NCBI RefSeq assembly: GCF_008312835.1
Contig: NZ_VSKS01000011.1
Location: 62,001-126,000, forward strand
Length of the DNA stretch: 64,000 nt
Source: Streptomyces marokkonensis
GTDB taxonomy: Bacteria > Actinomycetota > Actinomycetes > Streptomycetales > Streptomycetaceae
Direction of reading: 5' to 3'
The notes under the pieces are model-generated. The model did not search any database, had not been told where the DNA came from, and worked only from the letters and a program-made list of their open reading frames with translations. The translations under genes and the position numbers were made by a program. Positions 17,216 to 25,393 of this stretch are shown here, in pieces (position 1 is the first letter of the stretch; every line of letters begins with the position of its first letter).

Positions 17216-18061
17216 TCACTTCTCCGCCGGTTCGCCGGACTTCGTCCGCTGGGCGTCGAACTCGGCGACGTTGCGCTGGTGTTCCGCGAAGTCGGCGGTG
17301 AAGCGGGTGTCGCCGGGCTTGACCGTGACGAAGTACAGCCAGTCGCCCGGGGTCGGGTTGATCGCGGCACGTACGGCGTCCTCACCCGGGTTGTCGATCG
17401 GGGTCGGCGGCAGGCCCATGCGCTGGTAGGAGTTGTAGGGGCTGTCGACCTTGGTGTCGGCCTCCGTCGTGCCCGGTGCGGAGCGGCCCAGGGCGTAGTG
17501 GACGGTCGAGTCCATCTGGAGGGGCATTCCCCGCTCGAGCCGGTTGAAGATCACCCGGGCCACCTTGCCCATGTCGTCCCTGGTCGCGGCCTCCGCCTGG
17601 ACGATGCTCGCGACGGTGACCGCCTGATAGACGTTCATCGCGTTGCGCTGCGCACCGGCGGCGATCGGGGCTCCGTTGAACTTCTTGTTGGCCGTGTCGA
17701 CCATCCGCGCGAGCAGCTTCTGCGGGGTCGCCTCCTCCTGGAGCGGATAGGTGGCCGGGAAGAGGTAGCCCTCCGGATTCCCCTCGGCCTCGTTCGGCAG
17801 CTTCAGGGCCGCCTTGGCCAGGGACTTCTTCGTGGTGCCCGCGGGCAGCTCGAGGGTCTTGTCGATGGCGGCGTACACCTGGCTCGCCCGCCAGCCCTCC
17901 GGGACCACCAGGGTGGCGGGACGGGCCTCGTCGTCGCCGCCCATGATCAGCAGCGGCACCGCCACGGCGGTGCCGGCCACGACGGCCCCGAGCGCGGCGA
18001 GGGCGAGGCGGCCCCGGCGCGTCAGTCGGATCGTGCTCCGTGACGGAGTGTTCGTCTGCAT
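17216..18061 (-). CDS. mltG: Short MltG-type endolytic murein transglycosylase
   Basis: From ATG 18061 the product has 281 residues with one N-terminal membrane helix (LALAALGAVVAGTAVAVPLLIM). It then carries a LysM-like/YceG segment (LVVPEGWRASQVYAAIDK) and the catalytic region ASIVQAEAATRDDMGKVARVIFNRLERGMPLQMDSTVHYALG. The conserved Glu of ASIVxxE is present. MltG cuts nascent glycan strands near the membrane. It lacks the long N-terminal extension of the main Streptomyces MltG, so it is a small paralogue. An in-frame ATG at 18100, four bases after the ABC gene stop, would add 13 residues including a TTA codon. It probably forms an operon with the ABC exporter. Confidence 0.85.
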   Translation of the reverse strand: MQTNTPSRSTIRLTRRGRLALAALGAVVAGTAVAVPLLIMGGDDEARPATLVVPEGWRASQVYAAIDKTLELPAGTTKKSLAKAALKLPNEAEGNPEGYLFPATYPLQEEATPQKLLARMVDTANKKFNGAPIAAGAQRNAMNVYQAVTVASIVQAEAATRDDMGKVARVIFNRLERGMPLQMDSTVHYALGRSAPGTTEADTKVDSPYNSYQRMGLPPTPIDNPGEDAVRAAINPTPGDWLYFVTVKPGDTRFTADFAEHQRNVAEFDAQRTKSGEPAEK

Positions 18062-18104
18062 GCGGGCACGGTAACCCGCATACCCCCATAAACCTGGCAT
18101 ATCT

Positions 18105-19907
18105 TCATTTTGTCGGCTCCAGTTGGGCATCCCGGCGTACGAGGGCCGCATAGCGCCCGTCCCGCTCCAGCAGTTCCTCGTGCGTACCGCGTTCGACCGC
18201 GCGGCCGGAGTCGAGGACCACGATCTGGTCGGCACCGCGGACGGTGGACAGCCGATGGGCGATGGTGAGTGTGGTCCGGTCGGCCGACAGCGCGTCGAGA
18301 GCCTGCTGGACGGCGGCCTCGGTCCGGGTGTCCAGGGCACTGGTGGCCTCGTCGAGCACCAGGACGGGCGGGTCCCGCAGGATCGTCCTGGCGATCGCCA
18401 GGCGCTGCTTCTCACCGCCGGAGAACCGGTGACCGCGCTCGCCGACCACGGTGTCGTACCCGTCGGGCAGGGACGCGATGTGGTCGTGGATCTGGGCGGC
18501 CCTCGCCGCCGCGTGCAGCTCCTCGTCGGTGGCGCCGGGCTTGGCGAAGCGCAGGTTGTCCGCCACCGAGGCGTGGAAGAGGTAGGTCTCCTGGGAGACG
18601 ACGCCGACCGCGCGGGCCAGCGTGTCGAAGTCGAGGTCGCGGACGTCGACCCCGTCGAGGGTGACCCGGCCGCCCGTGACGTCGTACAGCCGCGGCACGA
18701 GATGGCCCAGCGTGGACTTGCCGGCTCCGGTCGGGCCGACGACGGCGAGACTGCCACCCGGGGGGACGGTGACGTCGATGCCGTCGAGGACGGGGCCGCT
18801 CTTGTCGTCGTAACCGAAGGTGACGTTCTCGAAGCGGACCTCGCCCTTGATCCGGTCGAGGTGCACCGGGTCCTCGCGTTCGGTGATGTCGACCGGGAGG
18901 TCGAGGTACTCGAAGATGCGCTGGAAGAGGGCGAGCGAGGTCTGGATCTGGACGCCGGTGGACAGCAGGCTCACGGCCGGGCGGAACAGGCCCTGCTGGA
19001 GCGAGACGAAGGCGACGATCGTGCCGATGGAGACCTCCGGGCCGCCCGTCCGCAGCGCGATGCCGGCCGTCCAGTAGATGACGGCCGGCATGGCGGCCAT
19101 GACGATCGTGATGACGGCCATCCGCCAGCGGCCGGCCATGTTCGACCGCACCTCCAGGTCGACCAGGCGCTCCGACTCGTCCGAGAACGCGCCGGTCAGG
19201 GAGTCGGAGCGGCCCATGGTCCGGCCCAGCAGGATGCCGCTGACCGAGAGCGACTCGGTCACCGTGGCGGCCATCGCGGCCATCTGCTTCTGGCGCTGGG
19301 TGGTGATCTTCTTGCGTTCGTTGCCGACGCGGCGGCTGATCCAGACGAACACCGGCAGCAGCACCAGCGACACGACGGTCAGCCGCCAGTCGAGCACGAG
19401 CATCGCGACGACGGTGGCGACCACACTGGTGAGGTTGGAGACCAGGGAGGTCGCCGTGGACGTCACGGTGGCCTGCATGCCGCCGATGTCGTTGGCGATG
19501 CGGGACTGGACCTCACCGGTGCGGGTGCGGGTGAAGAAGGCGAGCGACATGCGCTGGAGCCGCCCGTAGACGGCCGTGCGCAGATCGTGCATCACGCGCT
19601 GGCCGACGGTCGTGGAGATCAGGGTCTGCAGCACGCCGAAGACGCTGGTGAGGACCGCGCTGAGGATCATGCCGAGCGCCAGCAGGCTCAGCAGCCCGGT
19701 GCGGCCCTCGGGGATCGCGACGTCGAGGATCGCCTTCAGCAGGAACGGTGTGGCGACCGAGACCAGCGACGCGGCGCCGACGAGCAGGCCGACGACCGCG
19801 AGGCGACCCCGGTAGGGGCGGAAGAGCTCGAGGATGCGCCGCACCTGCCGGGGTTGCTCCTCGGCGTCGGCGGGCGGGGTCCAGTCGGGCCGGTGATCGG
19901 GGTGCAT
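18105..19907 (-). CDS. ABC multidrug-type exporter (fused permease and ATPase)
   Basis: From ATG 19907 the protein has 600 residues: a six-helix exporter membrane domain, then a complete ATPase domain with Walker A GPTGAGKS, Q-loop VVSQETYLF, signature FSGGEKQ, Walker B VLVLDEATSALD and switch histidine TIAHRLS. It is a homodimeric-type lipid or drug exporter (MsbA/Sav1866 class). The start is set by GAAGGAG 5 nt upstream; that site lies in a 20-bp tandem duplication. It is divergent from a MarR regulator with an operator in the shared promoter, so it is probably drug- or metabolite-induced. The MltG paralogue follows 43 bp later. Confidence 0.9.
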   Translation of the reverse strand: MHPDHRPDWTPPADAEEQPRQVRRILELFRPYRGRLAVVGLLVGAASLVSVATPFLLKAILDVAIPEGRTGLLSLLALGMILSAVLTSVFGVLQTLISTTVGQRVMHDLRTAVYGRLQRMSLAFFTRTRTGEVQSRIANDIGGMQATVTSTATSLVSNLTSVVATVVAMLVLDWRLTVVSLVLLPVFVWISRRVGNERKKITTQRQKQMAAMAATVTESLSVSGILLGRTMGRSDSLTGAFSDESERLVDLEVRSNMAGRWRMAVITIVMAAMPAVIYWTAGIALRTGGPEVSIGTIVAFVSLQQGLFRPAVSLLSTGVQIQTSLALFQRIFEYLDLPVDITEREDPVHLDRIKGEVRFENVTFGYDDKSGPVLDGIDVTVPPGGSLAVVGPTGAGKSTLGHLVPRLYDVTGGRVTLDGVDVRDLDFDTLARAVGVVSQETYLFHASVADNLRFAKPGATDEELHAAARAAQIHDHIASLPDGYDTVVGERGHRFSGGEKQRLAIARTILRDPPVLVLDEATSALDTRTEAAVQQALDALSADRTTLTIAHRLSTVRGADQIVVLDSGRAVERGTHEELLERDGRYAALVRRDAQLEPTK

Positions 19908-19909
19908 GG

Positions 19910-19949
19910 TCTCCTTCGGGACGGGCGCGTCTCCTTCGGGACGGGCGCC
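19910..19949. repeat. 20-bp tandem duplication carrying the ribosome binding site
   Basis: Two adjacent 20-bp copies (19910-19929 and 19930-19949) differ at one base. Read on the minus strand, each contains GAAGGAG, so the ABC exporter message has two Shine-Dalgarno sites 20 nt apart, only the nearer being at normal distance from ATG 19907. Confidence 0.75.
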
Positions 19950-19980
19950 GGGGAGGCTCCCGGGCGGGGTGGAGCCCAGC

Positions 19981-20005
19981 TCATTGTTACCTATACTCAC
20001 AATGA
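19981..20005. promoter_or_regulatory. MarR-type operator over the divergent promoter
   Basis: TCATTGT (19981-19987) and ACAATGA (19999-20005) are exact inverted repeats around an 11-bp centre that contains a TATACT -10 hexamer (19992-19997) reading toward the MarR gene. A third similar half-site, ATTGT, lies at 20020-20024. Binding would block both the regulator promoter and the ABC exporter promoter. Confidence 0.65.
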
Positions 20006-20029
20006 ACGGCATCCTGATATTGTTCCCGC

Positions 20030-20494
20030 ATGACCGCCCCCGATCCCGACGGCCTGCTGGCCGAGCAGCTGCTTCGGCTCACCCGCCGGGTGCATCGCAT
20101 CCAGAAGCGCCATCTGGAGCGGCGCGGGCTCGGTATCACCCCTGCCCAGTCACGGCTGCTGCGCACGCTCGCACACTACGGCTCACCGCCCCGCATGGCC
20201 GACCTGGCCGAGCGGCTGGAGGTGGTCCCCCGGGCGGTGACGACCCTCGTCGACGGGCTGGAGGCGCACGGCAAGGTGCGGCGGGTGCCGGATCCGGCCA
20301 ACCGGCGGGTGATCCGGATCGAGCTCACCGACGACGGGCGCGCGGCGCTGCGTGAACTGCGCGTGGCGCGCCGGAGCGCGGCGGAGGAGATCCTGGCCCC
20401 GCTGGGGGACGAACAGCGCGAAACGCTGGGCGAGTTGCTGAACACCCTGGTCGACGGGACGGTCTCGCCGCCGTGCCGTGACGCGTCCGCCTGA
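20030..20494 (+). CDS. MarR-family transcriptional regulator
   Basis: The 154-residue product has the MarR winged-helix core: LGITPAQSRLLRTLAHYGSPPRMADLAERLEVVPRAVTTLVDGLEAHGKVRRVPDP, with the DxRxxxI-type wing here as NRRVIRIELTDDGRAAL. MarR proteins are usually repressors released by small hydrophobic or phenolic ligands. It sits divergent to the ABC exporter with a palindrome over the promoter, so repression of itself and of the exporter is the simplest model. There is no strong ribosome site before ATG 20030. Confidence 0.9.
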   Translation: MTAPDPDGLLAEQLLRLTRRVHRIQKRHLERRGLGITPAQSRLLRTLAHYGSPPRMADLAERLEVVPRAVTTLVDGLEAHGKVRRVPDPANRRVIRIELTDDGRAALRELRVARRSAAEEILAPLGDEQRETLGELLNTLVDGTVSPPCRDASA

Positions 20495-20718
20495 TGCCCG
20501 TGAGGTGACGGCCGCCGGCCGGATCGCCGGTTCCGCGCGACGGCGTGGAAAACCGGTTGCCCCACCGTACGCGGCGGCGTCAACCTGTCACGGTTTGCTG
20601 CTTCCGTCCGCGGACGGCGCGCAGGCATGCCCGCTCCCCCTCACCGGCGCCGCCCCGACCCGGTGCCGCCCCCTCCGCTTCCCCTTCCGCCGCCCGCTGA
20701 CCGAGCCACTGGGACGTC

Positions 20719-22569
20719 ATGCAGATTCAAGACCTTCCGTATCCCGACCCCGGGGTGCCCGACGCACGCTCGGGTCCCCGATTCCTGTGGTGGCTCTTCC
20801 GGAACCAGCTGTCCGGGCAGCTCACGGCGTTGGCCTGGGGCCTGCTGCACTTCGTCTCCGTCGCCTCGCTGCCGTTCTGCGTCGGTGTCGCCGTCCAGGC
20901 CGCGGTCGACCGCTCCGGCGGGCGGCTCGCGCTGGCCGGGGGCCTGCTGGCACTGGCCTGCGTGGGCAACGCGGTCGGCGACACCTTCCTGCACCGCGCC
21001 GCCGTCACCAACTGGATCACCGCCGCCGCCCGCGTGCAGCAGCTCCTGGGCCGCAAGGCCGCGACGCTGGGCTCCACGCTGACCCGGCGGGTCGCCGCCG
21101 GCGAGGTCGTGGCCGTCTCCACCGGTGACGTCGAGAAGGTGGGCTGGTTCGTCGAGGCCCTGTCACGGTTCACCGCGGCCGCGGTCACCATCGCGCTGGT
21201 GTGCGCCGGGCTGGTCGCCTACCAGCCGGCGCTCGGAGTCGTCGTCGCGGTGGGACTGCCCGTGCTGGCCATCGCCGTGCTGCCGCTGCTGCCCCGCGCG
21301 ACCCGGCGGGCGGACGTCCAGCGCGAAAAGGCCGGACGGGCCACCGAACTCGCCTCCGACACCGTCGCCGGGCTGCGTGTGCTGCGCGGCATCGGCGGCG
21401 AGGACCTGTTCCTCGACCGCTACCGCCGCGCCTCCCAGGAGGTCCGCCACGCCGCCGTGCGCAGTGCGCGGATGTGGTCGCTGATCGCCGCGATCCAGGT
21501 ACTCCTTCCGGGGCTGCTGCTGATCACGGTGGTCTGGTACGGCGTCCATCTGGCCCGCGACGGCCGGATCGCCGTCGGGGAACTGGTCACCGTCTACAGC
21601 TCGGTCATGCTGCTCACCTACCCGATCCGGCACTTCGAGGAGATCGCGATGGCGTACTCCTTCTCGCGTCCCTCGGCCAGGCGGGTCGCGCGCGTGCTGT
21701 CCCTCGAACGGGCCACGGACACCGCGGGATCACGCGCCGCCGAGACCCCGGCCGGTGACCTGTACGACCCGGCGACCGGCCTGCTCGCCACCGCCGGGCG
21801 GCTCACCGCAGTGGTCTGCGGGGACCCCGACGCGGCGGGACGGCTGGCCGAACGGCTCGGTGGGCACGCCTCGCAACAGGGCACCTCGGTGCTGCTCGGC
21901 GGGGTGCCCCTCGACGAACTGCCGCTGGAATGCGCGCGGGGGGCCGTCCTGGTGCAGGACAAGGATCCGGTGCTGCTCTCCGGCACCCTGCGCGAGCTGC
22001 TCGACGTACCCGGCTCCGGTGCGGTCGCCCCGGACGCCGCGCTGGACGCCGCGCAGTGCGGGGACGTGCTGGCGGCGCTGGTACAGGGCTCACTGTGCGC
22101 CGACGACCCGATGGACTCCCGGATCACCGAACGCGGGCGGTCCCTGTCGGGCGGGCAGCGCCAGCGGCTCTCGCTGGCCCGGTCGCTGGTCACGGACCCG
22201 GAGGTGCTCGTCCTGGACGAGCCCACCTCGGCCGTCGACTCGCACACCGAGGCCCGGATCGCCCAGGGCGTGCGCGCCCTGCGGACGGGCCGCACCACCG
22301 TCGTGTTCACCTCGTCCCCGCTGCTGCTGGACCGGGCCGACCGGGTGGTGTTCCTGCACGACGGCACCGTCGCCGCGGTCGGCAGCCATCGCGAGCTGGT
22401 GCGCACCGAGCCCCGGTACCGGGCCGTGGTGACCCGCGAGACCGAGGACGAGGCCGCGCCGGCCGAGGCCCTGGTCGGTGACGGCGTGCCGCGCGACGGC
22501 CGGCGCCTGCGCGAACTGGAAGAGCTGCAAGAGCGGGAACAGCTGCGAGAGATCGAGGAGACGGCATGA
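20719..22569 (+). CDS. ABC exporter half-transporter A with degenerate Walker A
   Basis: The 616-residue protein has six membrane helices (about 25-310) and an ATPase domain. Where Walker A should be, near residues 363-380, the sequence reads VVCGDPDAAGRLAERL, with no GxxxxGK(S/T). The Q-loop (LVQDKDPV), signature LSGGQRQRLSLA (near 477) and Walker B VLVLDEPTSAVD are intact, but the switch histidine is replaced (FTSSP near 530). It should not bind ATP itself but can supply its signature to a partner. The C-terminus is a charged Glu/Arg coiled coil. It overlaps the partner gene by ATGA, so the two are surely made together. Confidence 0.9.
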   Translation: MQIQDLPYPDPGVPDARSGPRFLWWLFRNQLSGQLTALAWGLLHFVSVASLPFCVGVAVQAAVDRSGGRLALAGGLLALACVGNAVGDTFLHRAAVTNWITAAARVQQLLGRKAATLGSTLTRRVAAGEVVAVSTGDVEKVGWFVEALSRFTAAAVTIALVCAGLVAYQPALGVVVAVGLPVLAIAVLPLLPRATRRADVQREKAGRATELASDTVAGLRVLRGIGGEDLFLDRYRRASQEVRHAAVRSARMWSLIAAIQVLLPGLLLITVVWYGVHLARDGRIAVGELVTVYSSVMLLTYPIRHFEEIAMAYSFSRPSARRVARVLSLERATDTAGSRAAETPAGDLYDPATGLLATAGRLTAVVCGDPDAAGRLAERLGGHASQQGTSVLLGGVPLDELPLECARGAVLVQDKDPVLLSGTLRELLDVPGSGAVAPDAALDAAQCGDVLAALVQGSLCADDPMDSRITERGRSLSGGQRQRLSLARSLVTDPEVLVLDEPTSAVDSHTEARIAQGVRALRTGRTTVVFTSSPLLLDRADRVVFLHDGTVAAVGSHRELVRTEPRYRAVVTRETEDEAAPAEALVGDGVPRDGRRLRELEELQEREQLREIEETA

Positions 22570-24347
22570 TCGGCGTGGCGCCACCGGCCTACGACCCGGC
22601 GGCCCCGACCACGGCCGGCACGCTGCCCGTGGGCGCGCCCGCGACCGTGCGCGCCTATGTGACGGAGCTGCTGCGCCGGCACCGCCGGGCCTTCCTGCTG
22701 CTGATCGCCGTGAACACGGTCGCCGTGATCGCCTCCATGGTGGGCCCGTATCTGCTGGGGGGACTGGTGGAGCGGGTCCCGGACCGGGAGCGGGAGCTGC
22801 ATCTGGGGCTCACGGCGGGGTTCTTCCTGCTCGCGCTGGCCGTCCAGGCGGTGTTCGTCCAGCAGGTCCGGCTGCGCGGGGCGATGCTCGGTGAACGGAT
22901 GCTGGCCGATCTGCGCGAGGACTTCCTCGTGCGGTCGGTCGGGCTGCCGCCGGGGGTGCTGGAGCGGGCGGGCACGGGTGATCTGCTGTCGCGCATCACG
23001 ACCGACATCGACCGGCTCGGCAACGCGATGCGGGAGGCCGTGCCTCAGCTGGCCATCGGCGTGGTGTGGGCGGTGCTGCTGCTGAGCGGACTGGTCGTCA
23101 CGGCGCCCGAGCTGGCGCCGGCCGTGCTGGTCGCGGTGCCACTGCTGGTGGCCGGGTGCCGCTGGTACTTCCGGCGGGCCCCGGCCGCCTACCGCTCGGA
23201 GGCGGCCGGCTACGCCGCCGTGGCCGGCGCGCTGGCGGAGACCGTGGACGCGGGACGGACCGTGGAGGCGCACCGCCTCGGCCAGCGTCGCGTGGCACTG
23301 ACCGACCAGCGGGTCGGGGAGTGGACGGCCTGGGAGCGCTACACCCTCTGGCTGCGGTCGGTGCTCTTCCCCGTCGTCAACATCACCCACGTGACCGTGC
23401 TCGGCTCGGTGCTGATGATCGGCGGGGTGTTCGTCCTGCAGGGCTGGATCGGTGTCGGCCAGCTGACCACCGGCGCGCTGATCGCGCAGATGCTCGTCGA
23501 CCCGGTGGGGCTGATCCTTCGGTGGTACGACGAGCTGCAGGTGGCGCAGGTGTCGCTGGCCCGGCTCGTCGGGGTCCGGGACATCGAGCCCGACGCCGGG
23601 GACGCCGGTCTTGTCCCCGAGGGACGCCGGGTGCACGCGGACCGGGTGCACTTCGGCTACCGGGAGGGCGTGGACGTCCTGCGCGAGGTGTCCCTGCAGG
23701 TCGCCCCCGGGACCAGGCTGGCGCTGGTCGGCCCCTCGGGCGCCGGCAAGTCCACGCTGGGCCGGCTGCTCGCCGGCATCTACGCGCCCCGCGACGGGCG
23801 GGTCACTCTCGGCGACGCCGAGCTGTCGCGCATGACCGCCGAACGGGTCCGGGCCCACGTGGCCCTGGTCAACCAGGAGCACCACGTCTTCGTGGGCTCC
23901 CTGCGCGACAATCTGCGGCTCGCCCGGACCGGCGCCGAGGACGCCGAGCTGTGGGCGGCGCTCGGTGCGGTGGACGCGGACGGCTGGGCCCGTGCGCTGG
24001 ACGAGGGACTCGACACCGAGGTCGGCTCGGGCGGGTTCGCGCTCACCCCGGCCCAGGCCCAGCAGATCGCGCTGGCCCGGCTGGTGCTGGCCGATCCGCA
24101 CACGCTGGTCCTGGACGAGGCGACCTCGCTGCTCGACCCGCGCGCGGCACGTCATCTGGAGCGCTCCCTGGCCCGGGTCCTGGACGGCCGGACGGTGGTC
24201 GCCATCGCCCACCGTCTGCACACCGCCCACGACGCGGACGTCATCGCCGTCGTGGAGAACGGCCGCATCAGCGAGCTGGGCAGCCACGACGAGCTGGTCG
24301 CGGCGGACGGCGCGTACGCGGCACTGTGGCGGTCCTGGCACGGCTGA
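22566..24347 (+). CDS. ABC exporter half-transporter B with degenerate signature motif
   Basis: The 593-residue protein has six membrane helices and an ATPase domain complementary to its partner: Walker A GPSGAGKS (near 391), Q-loop VNQEHHVF, Walker B LVLDEATSLLD and switch histidine AIAHRLH are intact, while the signature reads LTPAQAQQ (near 493) instead of LSGGQ. The pair therefore has one fully canonical ATP site (its own Walker A with the partner LSGGQ) and one fully dead site. Heterodimeric exporters of this class move lipids, peptides or siderophores; no substrate gene is adjacent. Confidence 0.9.
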   Translation: MIGVAPPAYDPAAPTTAGTLPVGAPATVRAYVTELLRRHRRAFLLLIAVNTVAVIASMVGPYLLGGLVERVPDRERELHLGLTAGFFLLALAVQAVFVQQVRLRGAMLGERMLADLREDFLVRSVGLPPGVLERAGTGDLLSRITTDIDRLGNAMREAVPQLAIGVVWAVLLLSGLVVTAPELAPAVLVAVPLLVAGCRWYFRRAPAAYRSEAAGYAAVAGALAETVDAGRTVEAHRLGQRRVALTDQRVGEWTAWERYTLWLRSVLFPVVNITHVTVLGSVLMIGGVFVLQGWIGVGQLTTGALIAQMLVDPVGLILRWYDELQVAQVSLARLVGVRDIEPDAGDAGLVPEGRRVHADRVHFGYREGVDVLREVSLQVAPGTRLALVGPSGAGKSTLGRLLAGIYAPRDGRVTLGDAELSRMTAERVRAHVALVNQEHHVFVGSLRDNLRLARTGAEDAELWAALGAVDADGWARALDEGLDTEVGSGGFALTPAQAQQIALARLVLADPHTLVLDEATSLLDPRAARHLERSLARVLDGRTVVAIAHRLHTAHDADVIAVVENGRISELGSHDELVAADGAYAALWRSWHG

Positions 24348-24596
24348 CCCCGCGCCGTCGCGCGGCGTGCGCTCGCCGCTCCCGTGGGGCCGGGCGACGG
24401 GGACCGGCGCGCGCCGCCCCCGCGGGGCGTGGCGTTGCGCGGTGGGGAGCTCCGGTGGAAGGCTGGAGTCAGGCACCGGCTCGGGGAGCACCCGGATCCC
24501 GGCGGACCGGGGAGCGGGTGGCGCCAGTGCCCCGTGCGGCCGGCCCGGCGCCGGCCGCGGCGGGAACGGGCCCGTCCCCACCCTCTGGAGGTACCC

Positions 24597-25067
24597 GTGA
24601 ACAGCGCCGACGGTTGGGGAGACGACGTCTACCAGCCCGACGCGTCCGAGATCCAGGACGACGCCGGACTGCTCGACGCCGAGGACACCCTGGAGAACGA
24701 CGGCGTCGCCGACCCCCTCGACCGGGGCTGGTCCCCTCCGGAGCGGCCCTGGGCCGTGGAGCACTACGGCGTGACGGCGGCCGAGCGCCACGAGGGCGAG
24801 ACGCTGGACCAGCGGCTCGCCGAGGAGGTTCCGGATCCCGCCGCCTTCGACGGCGACGGGCTCGGGGATTCCTCGGGCACCGACGGGGAACTCCTGGACA
24901 ACGAGGTCGGCGCCGCACGCTCCGGCCGGCTCGTGGCGCCGGACGAAGGGGCGCACGAGGACGAGGAGGAGGCGCTGGTCGCCACGGACGTCGGCATCGA
25001 CGGCGCGGCCGCCTCCGCCGAGGAGGCCGCCATGCACGTCGTCGACGAGGACACCCTGCCCGGCTGA
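24597..25067 (+). CDS. DUF5709-domain protein
   Basis: The 156-residue product is very acidic and contains the DUF5709 signature segments VYQPDASEIQDDAGLLDAEDTLENDGVADPLDRGWSPPERPWAV and a C-terminal EEAAMHVVDED. It has no membrane helix or signal peptide and looks largely disordered. The family is confined to actinobacteria and has no known function. GTG 24597 follows GGAGG by 6 nt. It lies 51 bp before the L31 gene on the same strand. Confidence 0.85.
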   Translation: MNSADGWGDDVYQPDASEIQDDAGLLDAEDTLENDGVADPLDRGWSPPERPWAVEHYGVTAAERHEGETLDQRLAEEVPDPAAFDGDGLGDSSGTDGELLDNEVGAARSGRLVAPDEGAHEDEEEALVATDVGIDGAAASAEEAAMHVVDEDTLPG

Positions 25068-25118
25068 CCCCGCCGCTCCCCCGCCGCAGCGCGGTCCCGA
25101 GTCGCCCGAGGAGCATTC

Positions 25119-25373
25119 ATGCAGCAGGACAAGCACCCCGACTACCGCCCGGTCGTCTTCCGCGACCGCGCCGCCGGATACGCCTTCCTCACCCGGTCCA
25201 CCGCGACCAGCGAGCAGACCATCGAGTGGGACGACGGTGAGACCTACCCGGTGGTGGACGTGGAGATCTCCTCGGAGAGCCACCCGTTCTACACGGGCAA
25301 GGCCCGGACCGTGGACACGGAGGGCCGGGTCGCCCGCTTCGAGCGCCGGTACGGCGGTGAGGGCGCCGGGTGA
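25119..25373 (+). CDS. rpmE2: Type B (zinc-independent) 50S ribosomal protein L31
   Basis: The 84-residue protein is L31 of the cysteine-free class: [29 protein letters not shown], then [32 protein letters not shown]. No cysteine occurs at all, so it cannot bind zinc and can replace the zinc-containing L31 when zinc is scarce. In Streptomyces several such genes are under the zinc repressor Zur, but I see no Zur-box-like AT-rich palindrome in the short upstream spacer. A CGAGGAG site precedes the ATG. It converges on the membrane hydrolase gene. Confidence 0.92.
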   Translation: MQQDKHPDYRPVVFRDRAAGYAFLTRSTATSEQTIEWDDGETYPVVDVEISSESHPFYTGKARTVDTEGRVARFERRYGGEGAG

Positions 25374-25393
25374 GTCCCGCGGGGGCCGGGCCG

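Noticed and set aside
25068-25118. Zur box before the L31 gene
   Set aside because: The spacer is GC-rich with no AT-rich palindrome; I could not support a site.
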